Source: Chloroflexota bacterium (lineage in GTDB: Bacteria; Chloroflexota; Anaerolineae; Anaerolineales; Anaerolineaceae). Taken from it: DNA of 64,000 bases. Made by a program: the position numbers and the translations under genes. The stretch lies in the NCBI GenBank assembly GCA_021825925.1, contig JAKAFP010000007.1, positions 112,515-176,514 of the forward strand, given 5' to 3'. This document shows positions 16,438-24,860 of this stretch, in pieces. The notes beneath the pieces were generated by a model. It was not told the DNA's origin. It saw only the letters and a program-made list of their open reading frames with translations, and did not search any database. Positions within the stretch are counted from its first letter, which is position 1. Each line of letters begins with the position of its first letter.

Positions 16438-16620
16438 TTATCGAAACCTTTTATATAAGAAAGTTATGCAAGTCTGATAATGATGAATTATTACAATCAA
16501 AAACGATTTTTCTGAAATCGAATTGGCTATAAAATCAATGTCTTTTGAAAGCACGATTGTCCACTTTTCCAGTTTTGAGAAAATTGCAGACCAAGTAAAA
16601 GTACCTAAATTATTTATCTA
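16438..16620 (-). pseudogene. Possible remnant of a DUF5615/PIN-like toxin
   Basis: A minus-strand frame without a start codon reads FSKLEKWTIVLSKDIDF followed by SEKSFLIVIIHH, then runs to a stop at 16438-16440. The I-V-x-S-K-D-x-D-F segment is the hallmark of DUF5615 PIN-like toxins, where that D is part of the active site. Only about 59 residues remain and the N-terminal half is missing, so it is at most a fragment. Chance is a fair alternative. The rest of 16352-16656 holds TTATCGAAACC (16438-16448) and nothing else that I recognise. Confidence 0.3.
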
Positions 16621-16656
16621 GGTGAGTCTAATAATCTTCTTCACTAACTACAAAAG

Positions 16657-17931
16657 CTAATCAATAATACTGAATTTTGAAGTCGCCCGCCGTAAATTAA
16701 TTCTAATGAATTCTAAGAAGGTTTTACTATAATAACCTCCTGATTTTAAACGAGGTTGAGCTGCTAGCATTATTCGAATCCTTTGTTTTTTAATTTTTCT
16801 AGTTGTCTCTATCGTATCTCCATATTTTATTTCATTTAATCTTTTTGTTAGCGAAACAATATTATTCTTTGGGGGTGACGATATTAAAATATTTTTAATG
16901 ACCATTAAAATATTGTTTAAGTCAATTTCATAGACTTCTTCTTGAACAAATTCACCGTTTTGCCCAATATTATGTTTCCATTTGCATGGTGCTGCTAATG
17001 TAATAATATTTGGAATATTAGTAAAAAACGAAAAGGATTTAGCATCTGTCGACCCTTTTGATATTGTATATTGAAAGTTTAATCCATTAGTCGATGCAAT
17101 TTCCTGAACCCATGACTCCAAATGGTTAATTTTCGTATTTCCATAAATAACGCCACCATCGTTTATTTTCAGTAAAAAACCATCCTCATAATTTGGTTTA
17201 TGTAATTTTAATTTCTTGATAATTGGAAAATCTGACGAATCGATCTCTGATTCCATAGCTTCCAAATTAATTACATAAACGCTTTCATCTAATGGATAGA
17301 ATGGTGTTTTTCCTTGATAAGCAATAGCTGTGGATGATATTTGATGCACTTCCTCAACATATGTAAAAATTACTTGAAGGTCAATATCTTCTATAGTGTT
17401 GATATCCCTTAACAATTGTATTGCAACAGCTGTTACGGCACCGTTATCGGCATTTTGCATTTTAATAATATCGTTTTCTATTGAATAATCAGGTATATCC
17501 CACAATCCGTGAGAATTTTTTGGTACATGATAAGGTGTGTCTATTTTCACAAAAGGAGAATTCCTTCGTAGAGACAAACCAGTTATGAATCCTAATCCAA
17601 TATATTTACCTTCAGGGTCAAAAATTCTTATTTGTATTTTTTTCTTTCTATGTAAATAAGAACTAATTCTTTCATAACCTACACTTCCAAAAGGAATTCC
17701 CTGAAATTTATTTTTTAATACAATTCCTGGATGATCAAGATGTGAAACTACAATAAATTTATACCTAGGGCTTCCACGATAAACTCTTGCGTAGAGGGCA
17801 AATTCATCGTCTACAACAGTAAGGTTATTTATTTGTGAGTCGATTAATAACTCCTGAATAAGTGTTTTTGATGGTAAATAAACAAAGGGGGAAGATGGTG
17901 TTTTTGCAATCTTTTCAATAATATCTCTCAT
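16657..17931 (-). CDS. M42/M20-like metallopeptidase family protein
   Basis: This 424-residue protein has the metal-ligand series of co-catalytic zinc aminopeptidases: VVSHLDHPG (HxD, about residue 62-70), NADNGAV (bridging Asp, about 156-162), YVEEVH (catalytic Glu pair, about 190-195), NLEAME, GSTDAKSF and KWKHNIG. These match the M42/M28 clan rather than a classic M20 layout. It would remove N-terminal residues from peptides in the cytosol. I chose ATG 17931 because it overlaps the upstream GNAT stop (ATGA); a TTG 18 nt earlier is also possible. The C-terminal 60 residues are basic and unassigned. Pairing with an acetyltransferase suggests a peptide- or amino-acid-modifying module. Confidence 0.7.
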   Translation of the reverse strand: MRDIIEKIAKTPSSPFVYLPSKTLIQELLIDSQINNLTVVDDEFALYARVYRGSPRYKFIVVSHLDHPGIVLKNKFQGIPFGSVGYERISSYLHRKKKIQIRIFDPEGKYIGLGFITGLSLRRNSPFVKIDTPYHVPKNSHGLWDIPDYSIENDIIKMQNADNGAVTAVAIQLLRDINTIEDIDLQVIFTYVEEVHQISSTAIAYQGKTPFYPLDESVYVINLEAMESEIDSSDFPIIKKLKLHKPNYEDGFLLKINDGGVIYGNTKINHLESWVQEIASTNGLNFQYTISKGSTDAKSFSFFTNIPNIITLAAPCKWKHNIGQNGEFVQEEVYEIDLNNILMVIKNILISSPPKNNIVSLTKRLNEIKYGDTIETTRKIKKQRIRIMLAAQPRLKSGGYYSKTFLEFIRINLRRATSKFSIID

Positions 17932-18680
17932 AAATAATACTTTCCCCAAGTTTGACCAAGATGTTTGGAAAAACCTAATGAAGTAAATTGAGATTTATAA
18001 GCAAAACGTGAAGTAGGTGATGAACCAACTCCTACTTTAAACAAATCAGGAGGAAAGTTCAATTCTTCTAAAATTGGTTTCAAAAAGGTATTTTCATTCT
18101 CATTATTAACGTTCTCATTTATTAGATATTGAATTAATTGTTCTCCCATAGGCGAAAGTGCATAATAGCCTAATGCAGTAACAAATGCAATTTTTCCATC
18201 ATAATTTAGTGACTCCACTTCTTGTATAAATTTATTAAATAATAATCGTCCATAACCTTTTCCGCGAAATTCATTATTAATTGCATAGTAACCTAATTCA
18301 ATAGAAAGAGTTGGTTTATTTACTGGGTGTATTTTTTCATCAATAATATTTTTAAATTTTTTTGCAACAATATGTGATATTTTTATGTGATTATTGGAAT
18401 CTGTATAGAAGAAATATTGATTTTCTATTGATTCCCATAAGTAAAAATTTAGAGTCATTGCCCCTAATATTTGTTTATTTTCAGTAATTACCCAAATATT
18501 AGTAATTCTTCTCAATTCAAAATTCATTAATGGAGAAATATCGATATTTTTAGTATATTGAAGATATTTTTTTTCATAATCAATAAACTTATCCAACCTG
18601 TTTCCTGAAAAGAAATGCTTTCCAAGAATTAATAATGTTTTCGATGCCATATCAATATTATCAATTTTTGAAATCCTCAT
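17928..18680 (-). CDS. GNAT-family N-acetyltransferase
   Basis: This 250-residue protein carries the GNAT acetyl-CoA-binding motif FRGKGYGRLLFNKFI at about residues 140-154, after the beta strand SIELGYYAINNE. The N-terminal half holds LGAMTLNFYLWES, the preceding strand pair. It has a good ribosome site (GAGGTGG) and is translationally coupled to the peptidase that follows. The acceptor substrate is not evident; a peptide, amino acid or antibiotic is possible. It is AT-rich like the rest of the island. Confidence 0.75.
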   Translation of the reverse strand: MRISKIDNIDMASKTLLILGKHFFSGNRLDKFIDYEKKYLQYTKNIDISPLMNFELRRITNIWVITENKQILGAMTLNFYLWESIENQYFFYTDSNNHIKISHIVAKKFKNIIDEKIHPVNKPTLSIELGYYAINNEFRGKGYGRLLFNKFIQEVESLNYDGKIAFVTALGYYALSPMGEQLIQYLINENVNNENENTFLKPILEELNFPPDLFKVGVGSSPTSRFAYKSQFTSLGFSKHLGQTWGKYYL

Positions 18681-18930
18681 TATTTTCCACCTCTTAATAA
18701 GTTTATAATTGCTTATAACAAAATATTATTGGTTTTCTTTTTTGAATCCATAGTAATTGTGAATTTGATGGCAATTTACTTTTTTTTCCACCCAATGAAA
18801 AAAAGGTAATAACAATATTATTAGAAATAATTATATAGGAAAATTATTTTATGTCATTAATAACTATCAAATAATCCACGTAGAGGATTTACTGTTTGGA
18901 ATAAAAGATTGAAGATACCAATAAGAATAA

Positions 18931-19119
18931 CTATATCGGTCTTTTCCAGTAAAATGTTGTTGTTAGTTCATCCTTCAATAAAGAAAATTGCCTTGAATCC
19001 AAAACTGTTACCGTTACTAATTCCCACCCTTTGAGTCCCATATCATTTAATATTCCATTAAGAATATCCCTATCAAATCCATCGGCAAATGTATTAAAAC
19101 AATATTCCCACTTTTGCAT
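18931..19119 (-). CDS. Small DUF4177-like protein
   Basis: This 62-residue protein opens MQKWEYCFNTF and contains LNDMGLKGWELVTVTV, the K-W-E-Y ... L-x-x-x-G-x-x-G-W-E-L pattern of DUF4177, ending FYWKRPI. The function is unknown. A GGAG lies upstream of the start. The gene stands alone, with 250 bp of AT-rich non-coding sequence on its upstream side that contains nothing that I recognise. Confidence 0.65.
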   Translation of the reverse strand: MQKWEYCFNTFADGFDRDILNGILNDMGLKGWELVTVTVLDSRQFSLLKDELTTTFYWKRPI

Positions 19120-19376
19120 TCTCTTTACTCCAATTTAATTTTTTTTCAACTAAGATAATTATATAGATAATTCAAAAAAGAATTTGGTTGAATTAGTTAA
19201 TTTATATAGAAGTCATCGTTTTTGCGAGAAAGAACGCTCATAAGGGGAGGAAAACAAGAGTCATATAAATCCGTTCAATTAGTTACTAATAATATTAAAG
19301 CTATCTATAAGAATTTTGATTTATTTCAATGGTTTTTTATATCAATCAGTAATAAAGGAATTAATTCATTTCCCAC

Positions 19377-20132
19377 TCATAAATGTCCGAAAATTAATTG
19401 TGAGATAAGTATTTTATTCATTCTAATTAATTCTTCAGTTTTGACTGGAATGCATATATCTGAACAATTAATCGAAAAGTCCTTAAAGGGGCCAATAATA
19501 TTCTTCATATCTAATGAAATGCGAAATTCATTTTGATGTATATATTCCTCTTGAAATTTACGAAAAATTCCCAATGGTATTGCCGGTGAATTTTTATCGT
19601 GTTTTACATACTCAACAAAATCATACCTTGGTTTGTCGTTCATTTGATTTACCAATGAATCAAGTTTTTCTTGAATACGATTTAAAAAGACTGGTGTATT
19701 AATCACAACTGCTGCATATTCACCAAACTCATCAATTACTTTAGGGTCAATTGGTAAAAATTTTTTATCGTGGCTATCACCCCATAACGTATACATGCAA
19801 AATAATTTCTTTTCTAAATTTTGACCACCACCAATTGAAGCCTCAACTAAATAATTGTTATTAATTGGCCTTCCAGCATGATTGACTGACCAATATTCAT
19901 TATTGATTAATTCTAATCTCCAATAAGTGTTATTTGTTGTCTGTAAGAATAATTCACTTCCGTCATTTTCATCAAATTGACCTTTTCGTAGATTTTCTTT
20001 TTTACGAATTTCTCCAAAAGTATTCATAAAGAATTTTCCAGCAATAAATTCATCTCGATATTTTTGACATTGGCAAATTTTTATTAATAAATATGAATCA
20101 AAATTATTTGGAATATGCCAAGGTTTTATCAT
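19377..20132 (-). CDS. Uncharacterised protein partnering the RloC-like ATPase
   Basis: This 251-residue protein starts from ATG 20132, which has AAAAGG 6 nt upstream; a TTG at 20162 is also in frame. It lies 44 nt downstream of the large ATPase gene and on the same strand, so the two form an operon. The N-terminal YRDEFIAGKFFMNTFGEIRK, then DENDG, resembles the opening of DUF2971-like proteins that often accompany defence genes. No catalytic motif is clear. It may be an accessory or regulatory subunit of the ATPase, but that is inference from position. Confidence 0.5.
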   Translation of the reverse strand: MIKPWHIPNNFDSYLLIKICQCQKYRDEFIAGKFFMNTFGEIRKKENLRKGQFDENDGSELFLQTTNNTYWRLELINNEYWSVNHAGRPINNNYLVEASIGGGQNLEKKLFCMYTLWGDSHDKKFLPIDPKVIDEFGEYAAVVINTPVFLNRIQEKLDSLVNQMNDKPRYDFVEYVKHDKNSPAIPLGIFRKFQEEYIHQNEFRISLDMKNIIGPFKDFSINCSDICIPVKTEELIRMNKILISQLIFGHL

Positions 20133-20176
20133 TTGATACCTTTTGAATAAAGAATAAGACAAACAACAATGTTTTA

Positions 20177-22783
20177 TCAGTTCTTATTTATTGCCTTTTT
20201 TAGCTGTTTTATCTTTGTCTGTAAAGAAATAAACAAACTTATTTCTTTTTGTAACATTTCAGGATTCGCTGGAACTGCCATTGGGTCACTATGAGAATGA
20301 GCGTCGATATAACGAGATAGTCTCTCAAATCCTTCATAAATATCATCAACGATATCCTTATCCCAGATTAAGGATTTTAATGCCCCCATCCTAACTCTAT
20401 CTTCAAAACGTCTCACAACTCCTCCAAACAAGTCATAAATCACCAAAACTTCATAACAAGTTCGAAGATGCCCGAAACCCGATGACAATAAATATTGTTG
20501 CTCTAGACCATGGGCAACCTTTGCTTGGTTAAGAAAAGTTTCTGCAATTATCGGGCTTTTATATTTTTGTTCAAGTGGAGGGCAATTATCTTGTGAAACG
20601 TAGCCGGGTTTATTTTCAGAACCCTCCCTCATAATCCAATGAGCTTTGTTATCCACTTTTCTTTCTTCTGAAAACGATATTAGAAAATAAAGAAATGGTA
20701 AATCATGTGTAAAAATAATCACTTGTCGATTTTTGGATTCTTCAACTAAGAAATCTGCTATTTTTTGTCGCCACTCAAAGTCCAAAGAAGTTACAGGATC
20801 GTCTAAAATAATTCCGCTACAATTTGTATCTAATTTTGCCTCGGTAATAAAATCAGCAAATGCAACAGCTCGTTTTTCGCCTTCACTTAAGACCTTTTCT
20901 GGATTTGCAATTTCGGAAGCAGATTTATGTGCTTTGAGTTGTATTTGCTTTATGGATTCTCCCTTCTGACCTGAAGTAACGATTTCTACTTGTAATGGTC
21001 TATCAAGATATTTCAATACATCCTTAAATATTTCGATATAACGGTCACGAACAAGTTCATCAAAAAGTGAATTGTGTTTCTGTGTTATTTGACGAGTAGA
21101 GCCAAGGACTGATTTTGCTTTTTTTGCCCATTCAAGTTTTTCAATCTGTATTTTAATTTGAGGTAGGATTTTTTGTAGATTTTTTCTTTCAAGCAAATTC
21201 TTCCTTTCATTTTCAAGTCTTTTTATCTGTGCTTCCAAATCCATTTTTTCTAATTCTTGTAATTCAGAATTTAATGTTAATTGAAGTTGATTTACCTCTA
21301 CTGAAATTCTTGAACTCTCGTCAATTTCATCAATGATAGACTTATTTGAAACAATATTTGCAATTATTTCAGCATTCTTTCTCATCAATATAGTCACTTC
21401 ATTTTGGGCAGAATTATATAATTGTGAATTGTCGTTCTTCAATATTGAAATTGAAGTCAAATAATCTTCTGACTTAAAATAATTATTTATTGCACGTTGA
21501 CCACTACAGGTTGTATCTAAATCATCTCGAATTTGGCTTATGCTTACTTGAATATGTTCATCTAAATATGCCCATATTTTTTTGATTAATTCCACAGAAT
21601 CACTAGATAATGGTTGTTGGCAAAAAATACACGGTTGTCCAGTTTCTGGATATTTCCTATCATCCGTTCCTTCTGCTTTTGCCAATTGATACGCAGATTT
21701 CATAAACAAATTCCAATCATCTGAACCTGTTTGTGTGAGTTCTGGGTGTTTAAAAGATTGAATGCTTAAGATTTTTGCTCGTTCAATAAGTTCAATGTAA
21801 TTTTTAATATTCAAGTTAATTACAGAGATAGAATCATGGCTTACACTTTCTTCCAAGTTTCTAACCCAATCGTAAAGTCTCTTAATTGAAGCTAGTTTCC
21901 TTCTCTTTTCTTCAATCTCTATCTGATGCTGTCCTAAGCCAATTTTGCCAATTTCAACGTCAAGTTCGTGAATCCTTGTTTCTTCCTCTGAAGAAAGTGT
22001 AGCAATTTTTGCAAAATACTCGTATGTCGATTCTGCGGTGATTGTTTTTACAATTTTTTGAATTTCAGAACCCTCGGAAAAACAATTTTCAAAATCATTG
22101 GGTATTTCAAATTCTTGAATTTTCTTCCTAACTAGTTGTCTTACTTCGTCAGTTGTTACTGCCAATTCAGAAAGAATTGATAATCCAGCTGGAGAAAAGC
22201 TGAATGTATTCTTACCCACCATATGAACTTTAACACTAGTAGAGTCAAATATATAAAAAGTTGATAATTCAGGACAAGGAGTACCTATCTGGTAATCAAT
22301 ATTTTTTTCGACAGAATCAACTTCCATTTTTATGCTTGCACGTTTAATCGCATTTACATCAATCTCTTTATTAATATCTGGTAACACCTCTCGGTCACCT
22401 CTTGTAAATCCTGCTGAACCTAAGACTCTTACATATCCAGATTTTCCAGCACCATTTAAACCATATATTGATGTGAGATTATTTCCAAAAGTTAGATGCT
22501 GATTAGGAATTAACGCATTCACATTTTCAAGATTTGATATTTCACGAATAAATATTTTCTTTTTTGTATATTCTTTAACAAAATCAATTTGGTCGAAGAT
22601 AATTGGGGTTCGATTTGTTTGTTGTGGGGCTAAGTAATTATCTTCGAAAAAATATTTTAACAATTCTTGATAATCACTTTCTTCAATCTGTTTGCCCGAA
22701 AGTAATTTTTTTAATGTCGCTTGCTCCCAATAGGATAAAGTTGAAGTAGCCCAAGTTAGGATTTCCTCAAATATATTCTTCAT
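20177..22783 (-). CDS. RloC/PrrC-like AAA ATPase with zinc hook and candidate anticodon-nuclease residues
   Basis: This 868-residue SMC/Rad50-like protein (AAA_13 type) has Walker A GLNGAGKSG at about residue 108, then a long coiled coil split by a zinc-hook-like CIFC at about 385. A second coiled coil, an ABC signature LSEGEK at about 630 and Walker B GIILDDP at about 655 follow. The last 120 residues hold LRTCYE, with Arg and Glu four apart as in the PrrC/RloC nuclease triad, and a later AHSHSD histidine cluster. RloC-type proteins cleave tRNA anticodons after DNA damage or infection. ATG 22783 is chosen for AGGGG 8 nt upstream. The nuclease assignment is probable, not certain. Confidence 0.7.
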   Translation of the reverse strand: MKNIFEEILTWATSTLSYWEQATLKKLLSGKQIEESDYQELLKYFFEDNYLAPQQTNRTPIIFDQIDFVKEYTKKKIFIREISNLENVNALIPNQHLTFGNNLTSIYGLNGAGKSGYVRVLGSAGFTRGDREVLPDINKEIDVNAIKRASIKMEVDSVEKNIDYQIGTPCPELSTFYIFDSTSVKVHMVGKNTFSFSPAGLSILSELAVTTDEVRQLVRKKIQEFEIPNDFENCFSEGSEIQKIVKTITAESTYEYFAKIATLSSEEETRIHELDVEIGKIGLGQHQIEIEEKRRKLASIKRLYDWVRNLEESVSHDSISVINLNIKNYIELIERAKILSIQSFKHPELTQTGSDDWNLFMKSAYQLAKAEGTDDRKYPETGQPCIFCQQPLSSDSVELIKKIWAYLDEHIQVSISQIRDDLDTTCSGQRAINNYFKSEDYLTSISILKNDNSQLYNSAQNEVTILMRKNAEIIANIVSNKSIIDEIDESSRISVEVNQLQLTLNSELQELEKMDLEAQIKRLENERKNLLERKNLQKILPQIKIQIEKLEWAKKAKSVLGSTRQITQKHNSLFDELVRDRYIEIFKDVLKYLDRPLQVEIVTSGQKGESIKQIQLKAHKSASEIANPEKVLSEGEKRAVAFADFITEAKLDTNCSGIILDDPVTSLDFEWRQKIADFLVEESKNRQVIIFTHDLPFLYFLISFSEERKVDNKAHWIMREGSENKPGYVSQDNCPPLEQKYKSPIIAETFLNQAKVAHGLEQQYLLSSGFGHLRTCYEVLVIYDLFGGVVRRFEDRVRMGALKSLIWDKDIVDDIYEGFERLSRYIDAHSHSDPMAVPANPEMLQKEISLFISLQTKIKQLKKAINKN

Positions 22784-22919
22784 TTTCACGTCCCCTTAAT
22801 AGAAAATTTACAAAAAAAAGAAAAATGAAATACCAGTAAATCTCCCACCGTTATTAAACAATATTATACAGTAAGAACAAAGGTCATTTGAATAGTCTAC
22901 TATTTCGACAAATTGGATA

Positions 22920-23084
22920 TTGCCAATATATTCGAAAATTCTTACTTTTCTATTTATAAGGTATTGCCAAATTTTATGTTTATAAAATAAGGCATTGCCA
23001 ACATATTCATCTTGGATTGCCATTTACTTCGATAAAATCTCACCTATTGTGTGAATCTATTGCCATTATTTATGAATTCCTACA
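22920..23084 (+). repeat. Candidate right end of the large Tn7-like element: five TnsB-type sites
   Basis: TTGCCAA or TTGCCAT occurs at 22920, 22964, 22995, 23017 and 23060, all on the plus strand, with spacings 44, 31, 22 and 43 bp, close to whole helical turns. The last three spacings are identical to those of the array at 26590-26710. The last site runs 25 bp to ACA at 23082-23084, the expected 3' terminus of a Tn7-type end. The open reading frame that spans this region on the minus strand is not credible as a gene. Confidence 0.75.
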
Positions 23085-23099
23085 TTAAACATCAGTTCT

Positions 23100-23146
23100 T
23101 GTCGTATCTTCTAAAGTTTGGCAATATGATACATAAAGTTTGGAAA
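23100..23146 (-). repeat. Left-end sites of the second element
   Basis: TTTGGCAA (23117-23124) and TTTGGAAA (23139-23146) are inverted relative to the right-end arrays and are spaced exactly 22 bp, the tightest spacing used in both arrays. Each sits in AAAGTTTGG followed by a GATAC/GTATC block, making a 22-bp direct repeat. Confidence 0.6.
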
Positions 23147-23209
23147 TTGTATCTTCAATAGTTCAACAAACCATAGTAAGAATATAGTATTTAGATTATT
23201 ACGTGAAAA

Positions 23210-23242
23210 AAAAGTCCGCCAAACTTAATGTGGCGGACTTTT
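23210..23242. terminator. Bidirectional terminator hairpin
   Basis: AAAAGTCCGCCA (23210-23221) pairs perfectly with TGGCGGACTTTT (23231-23242) around a 9-nt loop. A-run and T-run flanks allow termination both ways. No gene obviously ends into it; it lies just inside the left end of the second element and could insulate it. Confidence 0.75.
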
Positions 23243-23461
23243 GAGTAAAAAATGTTATGCAATTTAATTCTAAATAATTCACATTGCAATCATGAAACAA
23301 CCAAGTCCTTATGCTGTGGTCCGATTTGAAAAATTCTCACAATACCCATCATTTTTCATGGATCTCCGGCTTTCTTTGACTTTCAGGCGAAGAACCCCTT
23401 TTTGTACTAACTATATATTTTAGTTATCGGTTTACTAAGAATTAGGGTCAGGAGGATACGC

Positions 23462-24185
23462 ATGTTAAGTAAAAATAACGAAAATACAATTTTTGAAGAA
23501 GTAGAAAAATGTATTGCAGCAATTAAAGGAATCCCATTCGATGAAGCGTTGCCGGGATTCCGAAAATCGTTCTGGGAAAACGGGGATAAACACGGAATTG
23601 GGGGAGACGAGGTACTAAAGAATTATTTTGATAATTACTCCAAAAAATGTGTATGTTTGTTAGCGGAATTATTTTGTAAATCAAATCCATCTTCCATATA
23701 TAATCGCAATGTGCGCGGTTGCCTGCTCCCTCAGGTAGCCAGTGTACTTTTGTTTCGCTGCGAACGACGCACCCGGAGAATACCCACAGGAAGCCCTAGA
23801 AATGAATTTGCATCATTCTTGCTAATGCCTAGGCCTTATCACTCCACTTTGCAAAGACAAAGAGATTTCTATCGCCACTATTAGAGATTTAGCCGACAGA
23901 TTTCAGGTTTCCCTTACTGCTGCTGCTTTATGCTTCATAAGTATTTCAAAAGAACCACTAGCAATAGTTTTACCGACTAATTGTTTTGTTTGTTGGTTTG
24001 AGAGTAATACTGATTTCAAGGATCTTGGTTAATTTATTGAGGTCAATAGTAAATTATCCATTCAAACCATCGCCCATCGAGCATTTCAAGGACTTACACT
24101 TCCAACAAAAGCATTGCAAGTTCCAATAAATGCATGGATGAGAACTGGTCCTTTTAGTCAAAGAGCTACATTGTCAGAACAATAG
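23462..24185 (+). pseudogene. Broken ImmA/IrrE-like metallopeptidase gene
   Basis: The first frame (23462-23884) starts MLSKNNENTIFEEVEKCIAA and later reads NEFASFLLMPRP, the conserved NEFAxxLLMP segment of ImmA/IrrE proteases. The sequence then continues in another frame as DKEISIATIRDLADRFQVSL, then TAAALCFISISKEP, the normal C-terminal part, and is broken by an in-frame stop near 24030 before ending at 24183-24185. The HExxH zinc site is not visible. The stretch around 23700-23790 is GC-richer and may mark a rearrangement joining an unrelated N-terminus. ImmA proteins cleave XRE-type repressors, but this copy should be dead. Confidence 0.65.
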
Positions 24186-24448
24186 ATATCAATGCCGAGT
24201 TTTAACTCAGTAATTTCACTAATTTTGATAAATGCAATAATTGATGAAGATTATTAGTCGGCATAATAGGATAAAAAATCATAATTTGTACTATTTTTTG
24301 CTCTTCTTGCTACTCATTCTGCTCTATTACGTTGAACGGCTGGAGATATTGGTGAAACAACGATTATCTTCACGATTCCATTATTGAATAATACATAGTC
24401 ACTTATTAATTCTTTTATTGAAACACCATAAACAATATTTGATAAACC

Positions 24449-24489
24449 AAAGTTAAAATGTCCCCTTGTATCAAAGTTAAAATGTCCCC
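24449..24489 (+). repeat. Two tandem copies of a 24-bp unit
   Basis: AAAGTTAAAATGTCCCC occurs at 24449-24465 and 24473-24489, in units of 24 bp with similar spacers. Repeated blocks of this kind are typical of IS21-family ends, but no istA/istB is present. It may be a relic of an insertion sequence. The surrounding 24186-24684 has no gene that I can support. Confidence 0.55.
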
Positions 24490-24684
24490 ATGTGTGAAGG
24501 CAGAAAGTGGACAGAATATACAAAATGTGTGAAAAAGAGATTAAGAAAACAGAGATGCTGAGCCTGTGAAAAAGAAAATATAATCCAAATTTTAATATTG
24601 AGGTTGTTAATGAAGCATAGGCAACAAATAGCAGAATAATTCTAAAATCTCCAATCGATAACTATACTAGGTATACTAAAATAA

Positions 24685-24727
24685 GTACTCACATGGAGAA
24701 ATAGTTGAATCATCTCCACGTGAGTAC
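24685..24727 (-). terminator. Long hairpin downstream of the alpha/beta hydrolase gene
   Basis: GTACTCACATGGAGA (24685-24699) pairs with TCTCCACGTGAGTAC (24713-24727) with one mismatch. On the minus strand it is followed by TTATTTTAG. It is the likely terminator of the marR-hydrolase operon, 134 bp beyond its stop. Confidence 0.6.
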
Positions 24728-24860
24728 AAAAACAGCATTTAGTTTCACAAATAATCGTTTTTTTAATTTTCCACCGTTAGGTAAATTAATCACTTTTACT
24801 AATCACCAATAAAGTTGGCGATAACTACCTCAATTAAGCCAAAGGTGATCTTACAAAGAT

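Noticed and set aside
22808..23023. 71-residue minus-strand open frame upstream of the RloC-like gene
   Set aside because: It overlaps the TTGCCAA array, has no ribosome site and has a low-complexity phenylalanine end; it is better explained by AT-rich non-coding DNA.
24314..24523. 69-residue minus-strand open frame
   Set aside because: It is largely the reverse of the 24-bp tandem repeat (WGHFNF and RGHFNF) and shows no start signal.
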